Below are positions 9,001 to 15,900 of a stretch of DNA of 64,000 bases, piece by piece; positions within the stretch are counted from its first letter, which is position 1; each line of letters starts with the position of its first letter. Source of the stretch: Aliikangiella maris (GTDB lineage: Bacteria; Pseudomonadota; Gammaproteobacteria; Enterobacterales; Kangiellaceae); contig NZ_JBFDAH010000011.1 of NCBI RefSeq assembly GCF_040719265.1, positions 1 to 64,000 on the forward strand. The letters run 5' to 3'. A program made the translations under genes and the position numbers. The notes beneath the pieces were generated by a model. The model was not told where the DNA came from and made no database searches. It saw only the letters and a program-made list of their open reading frames with translations.

Positions 9001-11497
9001 GTGTGACACATACCACATGCTTGAATCGTCTCAGCAAATGACACCACAAACTAATTTGGATCAATGGTTAGTTGTTGTTGAAGAGCAGCCTGCTACATCG
9101 TCTAAAGAGAAAACTTTTCTAGCATTGGTTTACAATAATCATCAGCAACTTTGTCTATCGGTTAAGGGAATTGGGATTAGTGCTCCAATGAATACCACGT
9201 TGGAGGGATTACTGAACCAAAAAACGGGTAAGTCCTGGGTTGTGTTGAATGAATCTTGGCAGTTACAACCGCTCGATGCACATCAGCAAGACTGGTATCA
9301 CAAAATTCATACTCAACCCTCACAAGATATTGTGATTATCAGTGATCAGGTAAGCGATTATGACAACTTCAAAAGTATTTGCCAACAGTTGTTAACGATT
9401 GCTGACTTGCCTGCGAGTCATTGGTCGATTACAGGTGTTCAGTTCAACCAGTTAAACCAACTTGAAAAATTGCTGAAACAGAGTCAACAGCCTGTAACAC
9501 TATTTATATTACTGCCAGATGATATTTCAAAAATGCAAACGCTGACGTCAGCGGCCAAAAATGAGTACAGTAAGGATAAAGTAGAAAGTCAAACAGACGA
9601 CCCAATAAATATTGAAAATAAGCAACAGGTAATTTATGAATGTTTACAACAAACGATCAGTAATGCATCACAACGACAACTAACACTCTACTGCTTTTAT
9701 ACTAATCATGGTGTTTTGTACGCCCAAGAGCAGTTGGCGTATCAGGCTTTAAGTGGCTTGTTTAAGTCAGCAATGCTTGAGTGTCCAAACCATTGTTATC
9801 AAACATTATCGATGACTGCAACGAAAGATAGACAATCGATTGCTCGAAAATTACTGGAAGAGTGGTTACATAATTCTGTTGAACAAACTGGAGAGAGTCA
9901 CTCAGCTAATTTATCTGCTATGCGTGTACCTATGATTCAGTATATTGAGCAGCAGCGCTATGTTCTACAACTGAATGAATTGACTGATTATCAAAGCGGT
10001 ACGCAGGTCATTGGTTTTAAAAAGCAGGCAACTTATTTAATGGTCGGGGCTCTGGGTGATGTCGGGCAATTAATTTGTCATCAATTGGCAACGCACTATC
10101 AAGCAAGGCTGGTGATCTTGTCTAGCCGTTCGGCCGAAGTTGTAGCAGATAAATTGGCTGCGATTGAGTCTTTGGGAAGCCAAGTGATTTATCATCAGGT
10201 TGATATTTTAGATGAAAGTGCGTTACTGGCAATAAAACAAAAACTGGCACAACAAAATATTGTGATTCAGGGCGTCATTCATATGGCGCGTAGAGTCAAA
10301 GATGCACTGATTATTCATAAGTCCTTTACTGAGTTTAATCAGATTATGGCTGCGAAAGTTCAGGGAACGATTAATATAGACAAAATGATGGCAGACCAAC
10401 CGCTAGACTTTTTTATGATTTATTCATCAATGGCGGCGTTTGGTATAAAAGGATCGGCTGACTATGCTTACTCAACCGCGTTTCAAAATGCTTTTGTTAA
10501 TTACCGCCAACAACTGGTGAAACAACAACAACGCCGTGGTCGTTCATTGGCTATCTGTTGGGGGCAATGGGAAGTTGATGGAGCGGTTAATCAGGCACAA
10601 TTAAATCTTCGCACTCAACAGCTTGAACAAATGGGCATGTCAGTTATTGATGCGCAATCAGCTATGCACTTAATGGATGCCAGCTTAAATGGCGTGGCGG
10701 ATGTGGTTGGCTATATTGCTGCCAGTGATCGCAATAAAGTAAAAGCCTTATTAAATTTTCAAGATGTTTCTCAGAGTTTATCGTCTAGCTCTGCATCGGT
10801 TTTGAATAATGAAAGTTCGACAATCAATATTGACCTGCTAGTACAAGAATTTACTACAGGAAAAATTGATAAAACCGACTTTATCGCACAAATTTCTGCT
10901 ATTCCTGAAGATTCCATCAGTGATTCAGCCTTATCACAGATTGTTCAAGCGATTCAAATTTGGGATGAAAAACAGTCTTTGTACGACAAAAAATCCTTGG
11001 ATAATCAACCGCCATTTAAACCGCTGACAATAGCGCCTGATAATGCTAATAGCGGTCAGGCAGGATTAAAATATAATCGAGTCAAGCCCGCTAAATCCAA
11101 GCCATATACGACTGATTATTCAGTGTCCAAAAAAGAGGGGGCGGCAGCCACTCAACATCATTTTGCCGAGCAAAGTGCTTCAGTGGTAGCAGAAACTAAT
11201 GCCCAAAACAGACTTGAATCAATAGCAACCAAAAGCAAATCTGTCGATACTGATTCTTCCCAGGTTGATCAAATTAAAAGCACACTTAGTGAAGCTATGC
11301 AGACTATTTTGAAAATAAATGCAGCCGCTATTGATGTTGATAAAACCTTTCAGGAATATGGATTAGATTCGATTACGGCGGTGCAATTAACCACGGCATT
11401 AGAAAAGCAATTTAACGTTAACATAGCACCCAACTGGCTGATCGATTATTCCACGATTAATTTATTAGCAAAAAAACTGTCGCAGGTATGCGCCTAA
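2..11497 (+). CDS. trans-AT polyketide synthase PKS-1 (5' partial)
   Basis: Multimodular cytoplasmic polyketide synthase without any acyltransferase domain, so malonyl units must come from the trans AT at 36134-37270. The frame is open to the left edge with no stop and no convincing start; a TTG at 14 has no ribosome site and the first visible domain is mid-module, so the true start lies upstream. Domain order by nucleotide: ACP about 206-430, ACP 558-810, KS 1079-2350, DH 3055-3975, KR 4680-5300 with its structural half before it, ACP 5702-5950, KS 6220-7535, degenerate DH 8230-9190, KR 10010-10590, ACP 11260-11490. Both KS keep Cys-His-His. The protein ends just after the last ACP with no thioesterase, so the chain passes to PKS-2. 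Linkers are Gln/Thr-rich and contain short repeats. Family assignment is certain; product is unknown. Confidence 0.97.
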   Translation, partial: LKAQLAATYAAEVQMHEQTFVGQGETLARIEQRFAGEQAVSERSSLVNPSSVNESATTNTGVANISSHPVAVLPVVAQLLADELHLAVEEIDEQAQLIDLGLDSITGVTWIRQINAHFKLDIEATKVYSYPTLGQMVEYVRGLLGPVQSVTETEMAETETIKTETFKTEQKEANAVQTDPQATDSNVVLAVIGELLASELHLAVDEIETTAQFIDLGLDSITGVTWIRKINEFFNNQNSNDKCHDKKLDLEATVVYQYSTLQKMAAHIVSQLPAIKPYTPNEDLSKTVSQQALLSQKDTTDLSRRTDIISPVQHARTHTSNLLIETHQLKSWQIKQNGQTENPQHGHGGKTTQIDSMAAMPIAVVGMAGQFPQADNLTEFWENIASGKNCIQDITTNRWDLSTLYQAGSTAPTGKTNSKWMGALADYDCFDPLFFNISPVEAEHMDPQQRLFLQNCWHAIEDAGYDPFDFDHQLCGVFVGCASGDYRLLDRELQISSYGFTGDAASILAARIAYFLNLQGPCLSIDTACSSSLVAIANACDSLNSQSSDVALAGGVYVMSTPDMLIKTAQSGMLSQDGRCFTFDQRANGFVPGEAVGVVLLKRLADAVEAQDNIYGVIQGWGVNQDGKTNGITAPNAESQTRLIEHIYQRFAIDVNQIQLIEAHGTGTKLGDPIEIEGLKEAFKSSAKAQQYCALGSVKSNIGHCLTAAGIAGFIKLMLALKHRQLPPSINFEKLNEHIQLDSTPFYINQQLQPWEVKADQQRMAAISSFGFSGTNAHLVVAEPLKTNATLLNQKLVDGYPATKVLMPLSARTSPQLLQKIEQLTQYLNMLETDSKNDNLLINLALSLQITRSAMEERVCWLVESFDELQCGLAQVAEALNQNSTEPQLSTKNIFYANTKRSRQLLRARAESVEQQQALAKQLLDDQSWHLLAELWTMGGVFDWREIYLTQQQKSNDPSSLKNITLEDLNVQRLQLPLYPFAKERYWVQPNCSQPGVKFEAAHQAEHFSSISTTHLQQLHPLVHRNCSTVFQPVFEATFSGHENFLKDHQVAGNKVMPGVAYLEMIRAATCAALGVAAQTPLVLEKIVWVTPFVFIDSEQTMRVLLQVIDEEQLTFVVESQRTNEAAQQHCQGRIKLNPLMNDEDLKSAEADYSKVDIHALIQQINDTAYSADVCYAHFAHIGLNYGKSHRTLVKLNRCLLNVSQLQNAKQDQTVQKEYLVLAELKLDAEFHQQQKQFVLYPGLLDAAIQASVGLYDELPEQAALPFGLDNLTIYREVGEHCWAVIQLADNVSQSSQVQKLNIALYNQHGQLSCVLEGLNCRKMSSNIQEKSVTHAEETLLAHSADCYFTSTWQSLSQATQSALSAESKQIVLTAGLTSLTQLLNEQSAPHVIVISIDENDTWDTSFTAESEFDTAFTSCFIEICSQLLATIQSLIKQYPAKPIQLQLVMPGHWHSIVEALVAGLKSVEKEYGRISVQLVLLDRNANAQQQIVQLATASCYAENKLIRFDRLQPEVFQYQAITLPQYVDRKSNQLSSLNSSSASQFSSRSLSINYSPIKQNGVYLITGGAGGIGRLLIEMLANISLNITIVLVGRSAEVNLNDITSKLSDESGRSHLPPNQIKLVYRSVDVTNEQAVAELVKWIAQKYGQLHGVFHAAGLNQDNFIRNKSAQELQHVLAPKVAGTLLLMKALTQPQISLSLDFMVLFSSIAACSGNAGQFDYAIANSVMDKLALAHMSLLSAKKQSSRASALGKIISINWPLWDDGGMQVSDADKQQMTQQSGLQVLNAQKATQVLLQCLQSDYAQVVVTQGNPQKIYHLLGVTEAQTACENISLDKNHFEKTPVEKNAKTIEPITQAKEDRVIAKAYSQNQAIAQAVIKPVTDNNKQRNASVNTSNTNDEWLIEQLQQALLKLIAEQLKIKIDVLDCETELSDYGLDSIGFTEFANRVNSTYDMGVTPTVFFEFPTIETFAEYLLTEYRVQLVKQFGGQSEHPIGERQAVSTEMHIDVQPEKIVHTTESSGAGSAQSMIKIPLPWMRKNHAKMNTELSTLTDNQVQQNISQPSHTTAASLASAVAIIGVSARFPQARNLAEFWQNLFLGKDCISEIPSDRWLWQELYGDPKTQPNKTNIKWGGFIDGVDQFDPLFFGITPREAQLIDPQQRLMMTYVWQVIEDAGYASESLSGTNTGIFIGTTTSGYGDLLNQAGVAIEGYSSTGMVPSVGPNRISYLLNLHGPSEPVETACSSSLVAIHRAIQAITADNCNMAIAGGVNIIITPWAHIAFSKAGMLCEDGRCKTFSSDANGYVRGEGIGMLLLKRLTDAQQDGDAIYGVIRASAENHGGKANTLTSPNPKAQAELIYQAYHKAQIDPRTVTYIEAHGTGTELGDPVEINGLKAAFSRLQQTYSNSTSVDEHYYCGIGSVKSNIGHLELSAGVAGVIKVLLQFKQAMRVKSLHSEKINPYIQLQNTPFYIVQQNENWSRLTDESGQIIPRRAGVSSFGFGGANAHVLLEEYIAPPANNLVQKENHVQQKSFAQDKMVGAQSVIIPLSAKTPQSLQQMVRQLFEFLQKQLTLTEAMTDAATETATDTNDKFKADLKCDNLTLQNLAYTLQVGRDAMQERVAWVVDSFDALIEALNTFLIEGTEAQSVYSGRVRNNKSDISELTADEDWQLTVQNWLAKKKYHKLAALWVKGGNIQWQQLYPQGPLQRLHLPTYAFDNSRIWFEVDSLAQNSVSYGGLYHPPQSDELNSQANPVWENISDFYRHAYQVRVQPNRFTEKLLTNQERYLHESVILQWVIATFSDAIKSTQSAVSLSQVVFLNTISCDEARVIELVFKVSDSSIENSFEFKVISRTEIAESSIVYCQGIIAQNIGRVSQSVNLDIAPVAEQLAGQNIGYPQALNDSMANSSATPNNIKILNVIQTEQMIAANIQLLTTNATDCFNQDIQVDMTLARSNKDCLSQQGFSQASLLNRLLLSLFELTAKLVNESVTDIYAFDELNWQCDTYHMLESSQQMTPQTNLDQWLVVVEEQPATSSKEKTFLALVYNNHQQLCLSVKGIGISAPMNTTLEGLLNQKTGKSWVVLNESWQLQPLDAHQQDWYHKIHTQPSQDIVIISDQVSDYDNFKSICQQLLTIADLPASHWSITGVQFNQLNQLEKLLKQSQQPVTLFILLPDDISKMQTLTSAAKNEYSKDKVESQTDDPINIENKQQVIYECLQQTISNASQRQLTLYCFYTNHGVLYAQEQLAYQALSGLFKSAMLECPNHCYQTLSMTATKDRQSIARKLLEEWLHNSVEQTGESHSANLSAMRVPMIQYIEQQRYVLQLNELTDYQSGTQVIGFKKQATYLMVGALGDVGQLICHQLATHYQARLVILSSRSAEVVADKLAAIESLGSQVIYHQVDILDESALLAIKQKLAQQNIVIQGVIHMARRVKDALIIHKSFTEFNQIMAAKVQGTINIDKMMADQPLDFFMIYSSMAAFGIKGSADYAYSTAFQNAFVNYRQQLVKQQQRRGRSLAICWGQWEVDGAVNQAQLNLRTQQLEQMGMSVIDAQSAMHLMDASLNGVADVVGYIAASDRNKVKALLNFQDVSQSLSSSSASVLNNESSTINIDLLVQEFTTGKIDKTDFIAQISAIPEDSISDSALSQIVQAIQIWDEKQSLYDKKSLDNQPPFKPLTIAPDNANSGQAGLKYNRVKPAKSKPYTTDYSVSKKEGAAATQHHFAEQSASVVAETNAQNRLESIATKSKSVDTDSSQVDQIKSTLSEAMQTILKINAAAIDVDKTFQEYGLDSITAVQLTTALEKQFNVNIAPNWLIDYSTINLLAKKLSQVCA
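206..810 (+). other. tandem ACP-ACP with beta-branching Trp flag
   Basis: Two acyl carrier domains in PKS-1. Phosphopantetheine serines are encoded at 311-313 and 659-661, each inside the motif GLDSITGVTW. Trp sits six residues after the Ser in both, which is the DSxxxxxW signature known to mark ACPs recognised by HMG-CoA-synthase beta-branching cassettes. None of the five other ACPs in the two PKS proteins has it. Duplicated ACPs are also common at beta-branching modules. The second ACP carries a short Asn/Lys-rich insertion after the recognition helix. The module they belong to lies left of the window. Confidence 0.9.
1079..5950 (+). other. PKS-1 module KS-DH-KR-ACP
   Basis: The KS has DTACSSS (Cys codon 1586-1588), EAHGTGT and NIGH, so it should condense. 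The DH has a complete HxxxGxxxxP motif (His codon 3146-3148) and the second motif DAAIQ. The KR has a GGAGGIG cofactor loop, the Ser/Tyr/Asn catalytic set in SSIAACSGNAGQFDYAIAN, and the Asp typical of B-type KRs. The ACP serine is at 5816-5818. Expected output is an alpha,beta-unsaturated extension of the beta-branched intermediate; this outcome is inferred from domain content. Confidence 0.88.
6220..11497 (+). other. PKS-1 module KS-(DH remnant)-KR-ACP
   Basis: The KS is intact (Cys codon 6728-6730 in ETACSSS, plus EAHGTGT and NIGH). The 320-residue stretch 8230-9190 sits where a DH belongs and is the right size, but it lacks both HxxxGxxxxP and the Asp motif, so I read it as a decayed DH. 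The KR has a weaker GALGDVG loop; Ser and Tyr are kept but the usual Asn four residues after Tyr is Thr (DYAYST), so activity may be reduced. The ACP serine is at 11369-11371. This is the first half of a dehydrating bimodule completed by PKS-2. Confidence 0.8.
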
Positions 11498-11618
11498 AGC
11501 AAGGGTTTAGTGTTTTTGCTCGAGTCTCTGTTTGATGTTTTAGTCTGATTTTTCAGTCTAATGCCTCAGCGCTTCAAAGTGTGTACTGATAATCGTTTTT
11601 TAAATATCGGGGATAAAG

Positions 11619-12731
11619 ATGAATCAAAATAAAAATCAGCAAATTGCAGATATTTTTGCGAGTGTCGAAAGTAAATCAATATTTGACAATAAGCAAAATG
11701 CCAGTCAATCAATGACATTTAGTTATCTGTTTTTCTCTGATGTGAGAAAAGATATTACTGACCAAAATAAGTATCGCTTTGCCAGAGAGTTAGTTGAGTT
11801 TGCTGACCAAAGCGGATTTCATGCGGTTTATTTTCCCGAACGACATTTTTATGAGTTTGGTTCGATTTACGCCAACAACAGTATTATGGCGGCCTATTTT
11901 GCACCGTTAACAAAAAACATTCGTTTGCGTACGGCAGCGGTAACCGCCACTTTACATCATCCGGTAGAAATAGTTGAAAACTGGGCTATGGTCGATATTT
12001 TGTCAAATGGCCGAGTGGATTTGGGTATTGGTAATGGTTGGAATAAAGCCGATTTTGTGTTGTCGCCCGATACTTATCATGATCGTGTCAATTTACGAAA
12101 TGAAAGAATTCCCATGATTCAAAAATTGTGGCGAGGTGAGAGTATTGAATTTGCCGGACCCGATGGTGAAATGTTTAGCACCCGAGTTTTTCCGCGGCCC
12201 ATTCAGCCAGAAATTAATATCTGGTATGTTTCGGCGTCACCACAAGGGTTTGAATATGCCGGTAGTATGGGGTACAACATTTTTACCATGCTTTATGGCA
12301 TTGACTTAAATGAATTAGAGAAAAAAATAAAGGCTTATCGCAAGGCGAGGGCTAAAGCAGGATTCGATCCTGAAGCGGGTATTGTTTCCTTAATGATGCA
12401 TACTTTCGTTCACCCCGATGCTGAGTGGGTAAATCGAGTGGTGCGCGAACCTTTTAAGGACTATATTCGCAGTAGTCTTGCACCTCACATGAAAGCAGCA
12501 GGTAAAAAACTAGACCAACAAGAAATGGAAAAAATGGTCGACTACTCTTATGCGCGATACTTTCAAACTGGTGGTGTTTTTGGTGACTTATCGATGTGTC
12601 AAAAACAAATCGACCATGCCAGGCAGGTAGGGGTCAATGATATTGCGTTCTTGCAGGATTTTGGTATTGATTATGCTGCGGTTAAAGATTCGCTGATTTA
12701 TCTGGAGCAACTGGTTAAACAAAATCAGTGA
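11619..12731 (+). CDS. luciferase-like flavin monooxygenase
   Basis: Stand-alone 370-residue luciferase-like monooxygenase of the type embedded in or beside natural-product synthases. Such enzymes use reduced flavin and O2, commonly to oxygenate a carrier-bound intermediate. The family is recognised from the N-terminal FSYLFFSDVRKD, the PERHF segment, the TAAVTATLHHPVEIVENWA core and the GNGW motif near residues 145-150. The ATG at 11619 follows GGGGAT at a good distance. It lies alone between the two PKS genes, 121 nt after PKS-1 and 185 nt before PKS-2, same strand. Its position just before a PKS that opens with an O-methyltransferase-like domain suggests, as inference only, alpha-hydroxylation followed by O-methylation. 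A Baeyer-Villiger role is an alternative. Confidence 0.92.
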   Translation: MNQNKNQQIADIFASVESKSIFDNKQNASQSMTFSYLFFSDVRKDITDQNKYRFARELVEFADQSGFHAVYFPERHFYEFGSIYANNSIMAAYFAPLTKNIRLRTAAVTATLHHPVEIVENWAMVDILSNGRVDLGIGNGWNKADFVLSPDTYHDRVNLRNERIPMIQKLWRGESIEFAGPDGEMFSTRVFPRPIQPEINIWYVSASPQGFEYAGSMGYNIFTMLYGIDLNELEKKIKAYRKARAKAGFDPEAGIVSLMMHTFVHPDAEWVNRVVREPFKDYIRSSLAPHMKAAGKKLDQQEMEKMVDYSYARYFQTGGVFGDLSMCQKQIDHARQVGVNDIAFLQDFGIDYAAVKDSLIYLEQLVKQNQ

Positions 12732-12916
12732 GTTTGTTAGAGCATAATCCACTATAAAAATATCTTTGTCGTGACCTGCTTTTGCGTAAAAGCTATTGCA
12801 AACAATAAAAGCGATATAAATCTATACATAAGATGCTGCTCTTAAATGCAGTGTTTAAATCGAAATAAAATAAATACAACACTTTAAAGTTATCAGTCAA
12901 TAAACTGAGGTTAGTC

Positions 12917-15900
12917 ATGGAAAATCGAAAGGCGAGTTTACAACTTATAAAAAACTGGGTCGCCAATAATCGCCAGCTTGAAACGAAAAACAATGTTCAA
13001 CCGAAAACTGTCAGTCAGCCTACTCAGTCAACCGCACAGGCTCATTCGGTTAAACAGCAACTACTGGCTCGACATCATAGTGTTGCGGTGAATGATTCAA
13101 TTGAGTTGTTGGGTGAATCACTGGTTGGGGTGTTAAATGCCTATAATAATTCGAATTTTTATGGTGCAGATTGGTGTGTCGAAATTGCCTTGGTCAATGA
13201 TAATAGTCCATCACTAAAAAGTACGATGTTATTTGTGTTTGCCATTGATAATCATATTGCTTTCGCATTGGATGAGCCATCACATGAAAGTCTGGTGCAC
13301 AATACTTCGTCTTTAACTATGTCGGTTGATGATTTATGTGCGTTAATTAACCTACAAGCCGATTTGATTTATATCATGATAAAAAACAAAGGTATTGATA
13401 AAGATAAATCGGCAAAACCTATGGCATTAATTCGTCCTTTTTCAGATCTGCTATTTGGGGCATTTAATTTATTTCATTTAACGGACGACTTTAATCACAG
13501 TTTAATAGAACAGGTTTATACCAGTGGCCGAGTTGCTAACTTATCCGGTGCAGAACGATTTGTTTTTCCGTGGGCGATATCGTCAGACATTGGTTGTAAA
13601 CTGTATCAGATAATTGTCGAGAATCAATGTCAGCGAAGTTTAGAAATAGGGCTGGCATTTGGTTTGTCAGCGTTGTTTATTTGTCAAGCACACCATGTTA
13701 AAGGCGGCGGTGAACATACGGCTGTCGATCCTTGTCAGTCGGTTGAGTTTGAATCGATTGGAATCGATCAAGTTAATAAGGCCGGGCTGAGCCAATATTT
13801 CAATCTATTGGAAGCTAAAGACTACGATATTTTACCCGAGCTGGTTAAGCAGCAACAAAAATATGATTTTATATTTATCGATGGTCTACATATGCATGAC
13901 TACGTGGTGATTGATTATTTTTATAGTGATTTACTGCTTGAGGTTGGCGGTATTATGGCTTTTGATGATTGTCATGCGCCTGGCGTGAGTTCGGCTGTGG
14001 CCTATCTGGAAGAAAATCGTAATTATCGTCTACTGGAAAATGATACGGGGCAGCGGCTCAGAGTTTATCAAAAAATGGCTGAGGATGATCGGACCATTAC
14101 TAAACCCAATCATCATGTCGATTATGTTCAAAAGTATTATCAGTTTGCCGGTGAAGCTGAATTGCGTGAATCACAACAGCATCTATCTGTTGCATCAATA
14201 GACAAATTACACAGCCAAACTACAGATGGCAAACTAAGACAAGCGACCATACAAAAACAGCAACAAAAACAGGACACCAAACCTCATCAGTTACAAGATG
14301 AACGAATTGCCATTATTGGTATCGATGGTAACTTTCCAGGCGAAAGAACGCTAGAGCAATTTTGGCAAGCAATTATTGATGAGCAGCCGCTTTATCAAAA
14401 TTATAATGCCGACTTTCTCGTCAAGCGTGATAAAGATAACAAAGCGGTCGATAATCGATCACCAATGATGACCTCTGGTTTGCTTGAAGATGCTTATGGG
14501 TTTGACCCAGAGTTTTTTAATATTAGTTATGCTGAAGCGCAATTAATGGATCCGCAATTGCGACATTTATTAATGTCTGCCTATCATGCATTAGAAGATG
14601 CTGGATTAACACGCGATTATTTGCGAACAAAAAATGTTGGCGTATTTATTGGCGCAGAGGGTAGTGACTATAATGATTTTAACCGCGAATCTGCATTAGT
14701 CGAGGATTATATTCTCAATCATGCTGGAGCGACCCTGGCAAACCGTCTGTCGTATTATTTTGATTTCGATGGGCCGAGTGAAATTATCAATACCATGTGT
14801 TCAAGCGGTGCATATTGTATTTATCGGGCGATGCAGTTACTGCATCAAGGTAGCATTGATATCGCATTAGTCGGTGGTGTAAAAATTAATTTTTCTGCTG
14901 AAACTTATCAAGCATTAAATCGCTTAAATATTACGACTGAGCAATCAAACTGCTACTCATTTCATGAAGACTCAAAAGGTTATATTCGATCTGAAGGCGT
15001 CGTGACGCTGGTACTTACCAGAGCAGACAAAGTGCAAAGGGAACGTCATGTGGTTTATGGTCATATCAAGTCATCAGCGATAACGTATAACGGAAAAGAT
15101 GGGCAGTCGATGTTTTCGCCAAGTAAAAAAGGCCAAAAAGCGGCGATGCTTGCCTGTTATAACAATGCCGGAGTAACAATTGAAGATGTTTTATGTATTG
15201 AAGCGCAAGGTATGGGTAATGAAATTTCTGACTTTGTTGAGTTTAATTCGGTAAGTGAGCTGGTCGCGCAAACAGGCAATGCTATACAACAACCGGTTAT
15301 TTCAACATTAAAACCTATTCTGGGCCATATGGAATGTGTTTCCGCTTTAGCCGCTATCGCTAAAATAATACTCAGCTTTAAAACTCGTACTCTCTATCGC
15401 ATTCCATCATTAGAACAATCAACGATTAATCCGCGCTTAGGTGCTGAGCAAGCGTACTGTCAGTTACTCACCGAAAATCGACTGATTACTGAGACTAAAC
15501 CAATGCTGATTGGTTTGAATTCGTTTGGTGCATCAGGCTCGAATGTTCATTTGCTACTTGAAGAAGATATCCCTTATCCGGATAGTTTGCCGAATGAGGT
15601 TAACGAAGCTGAGCAATTCATCAGTATTGCTCCGTCGGAAAAAACTATCGCAGCCGGCATGCTACCTAAGCAATGGTTAATGATATCGGCGCAAAGTGAA
15701 GCTTCATTGTTGGCTTATATTAATCGATTAGTTCACTATATTGAGCAATTTGCTGAACTCATCGACTTGAGTGAGCTATGCCGAATTAATTTATTAGCCA
15801 AAGAGGTTTATGATTGTCGCCTGGTGATACGTATTGATGCCGCCAGTCATCAAAAACAAGTAGAGCAACTCAAGCTGCTATTACAACAAAGCATCACTCA

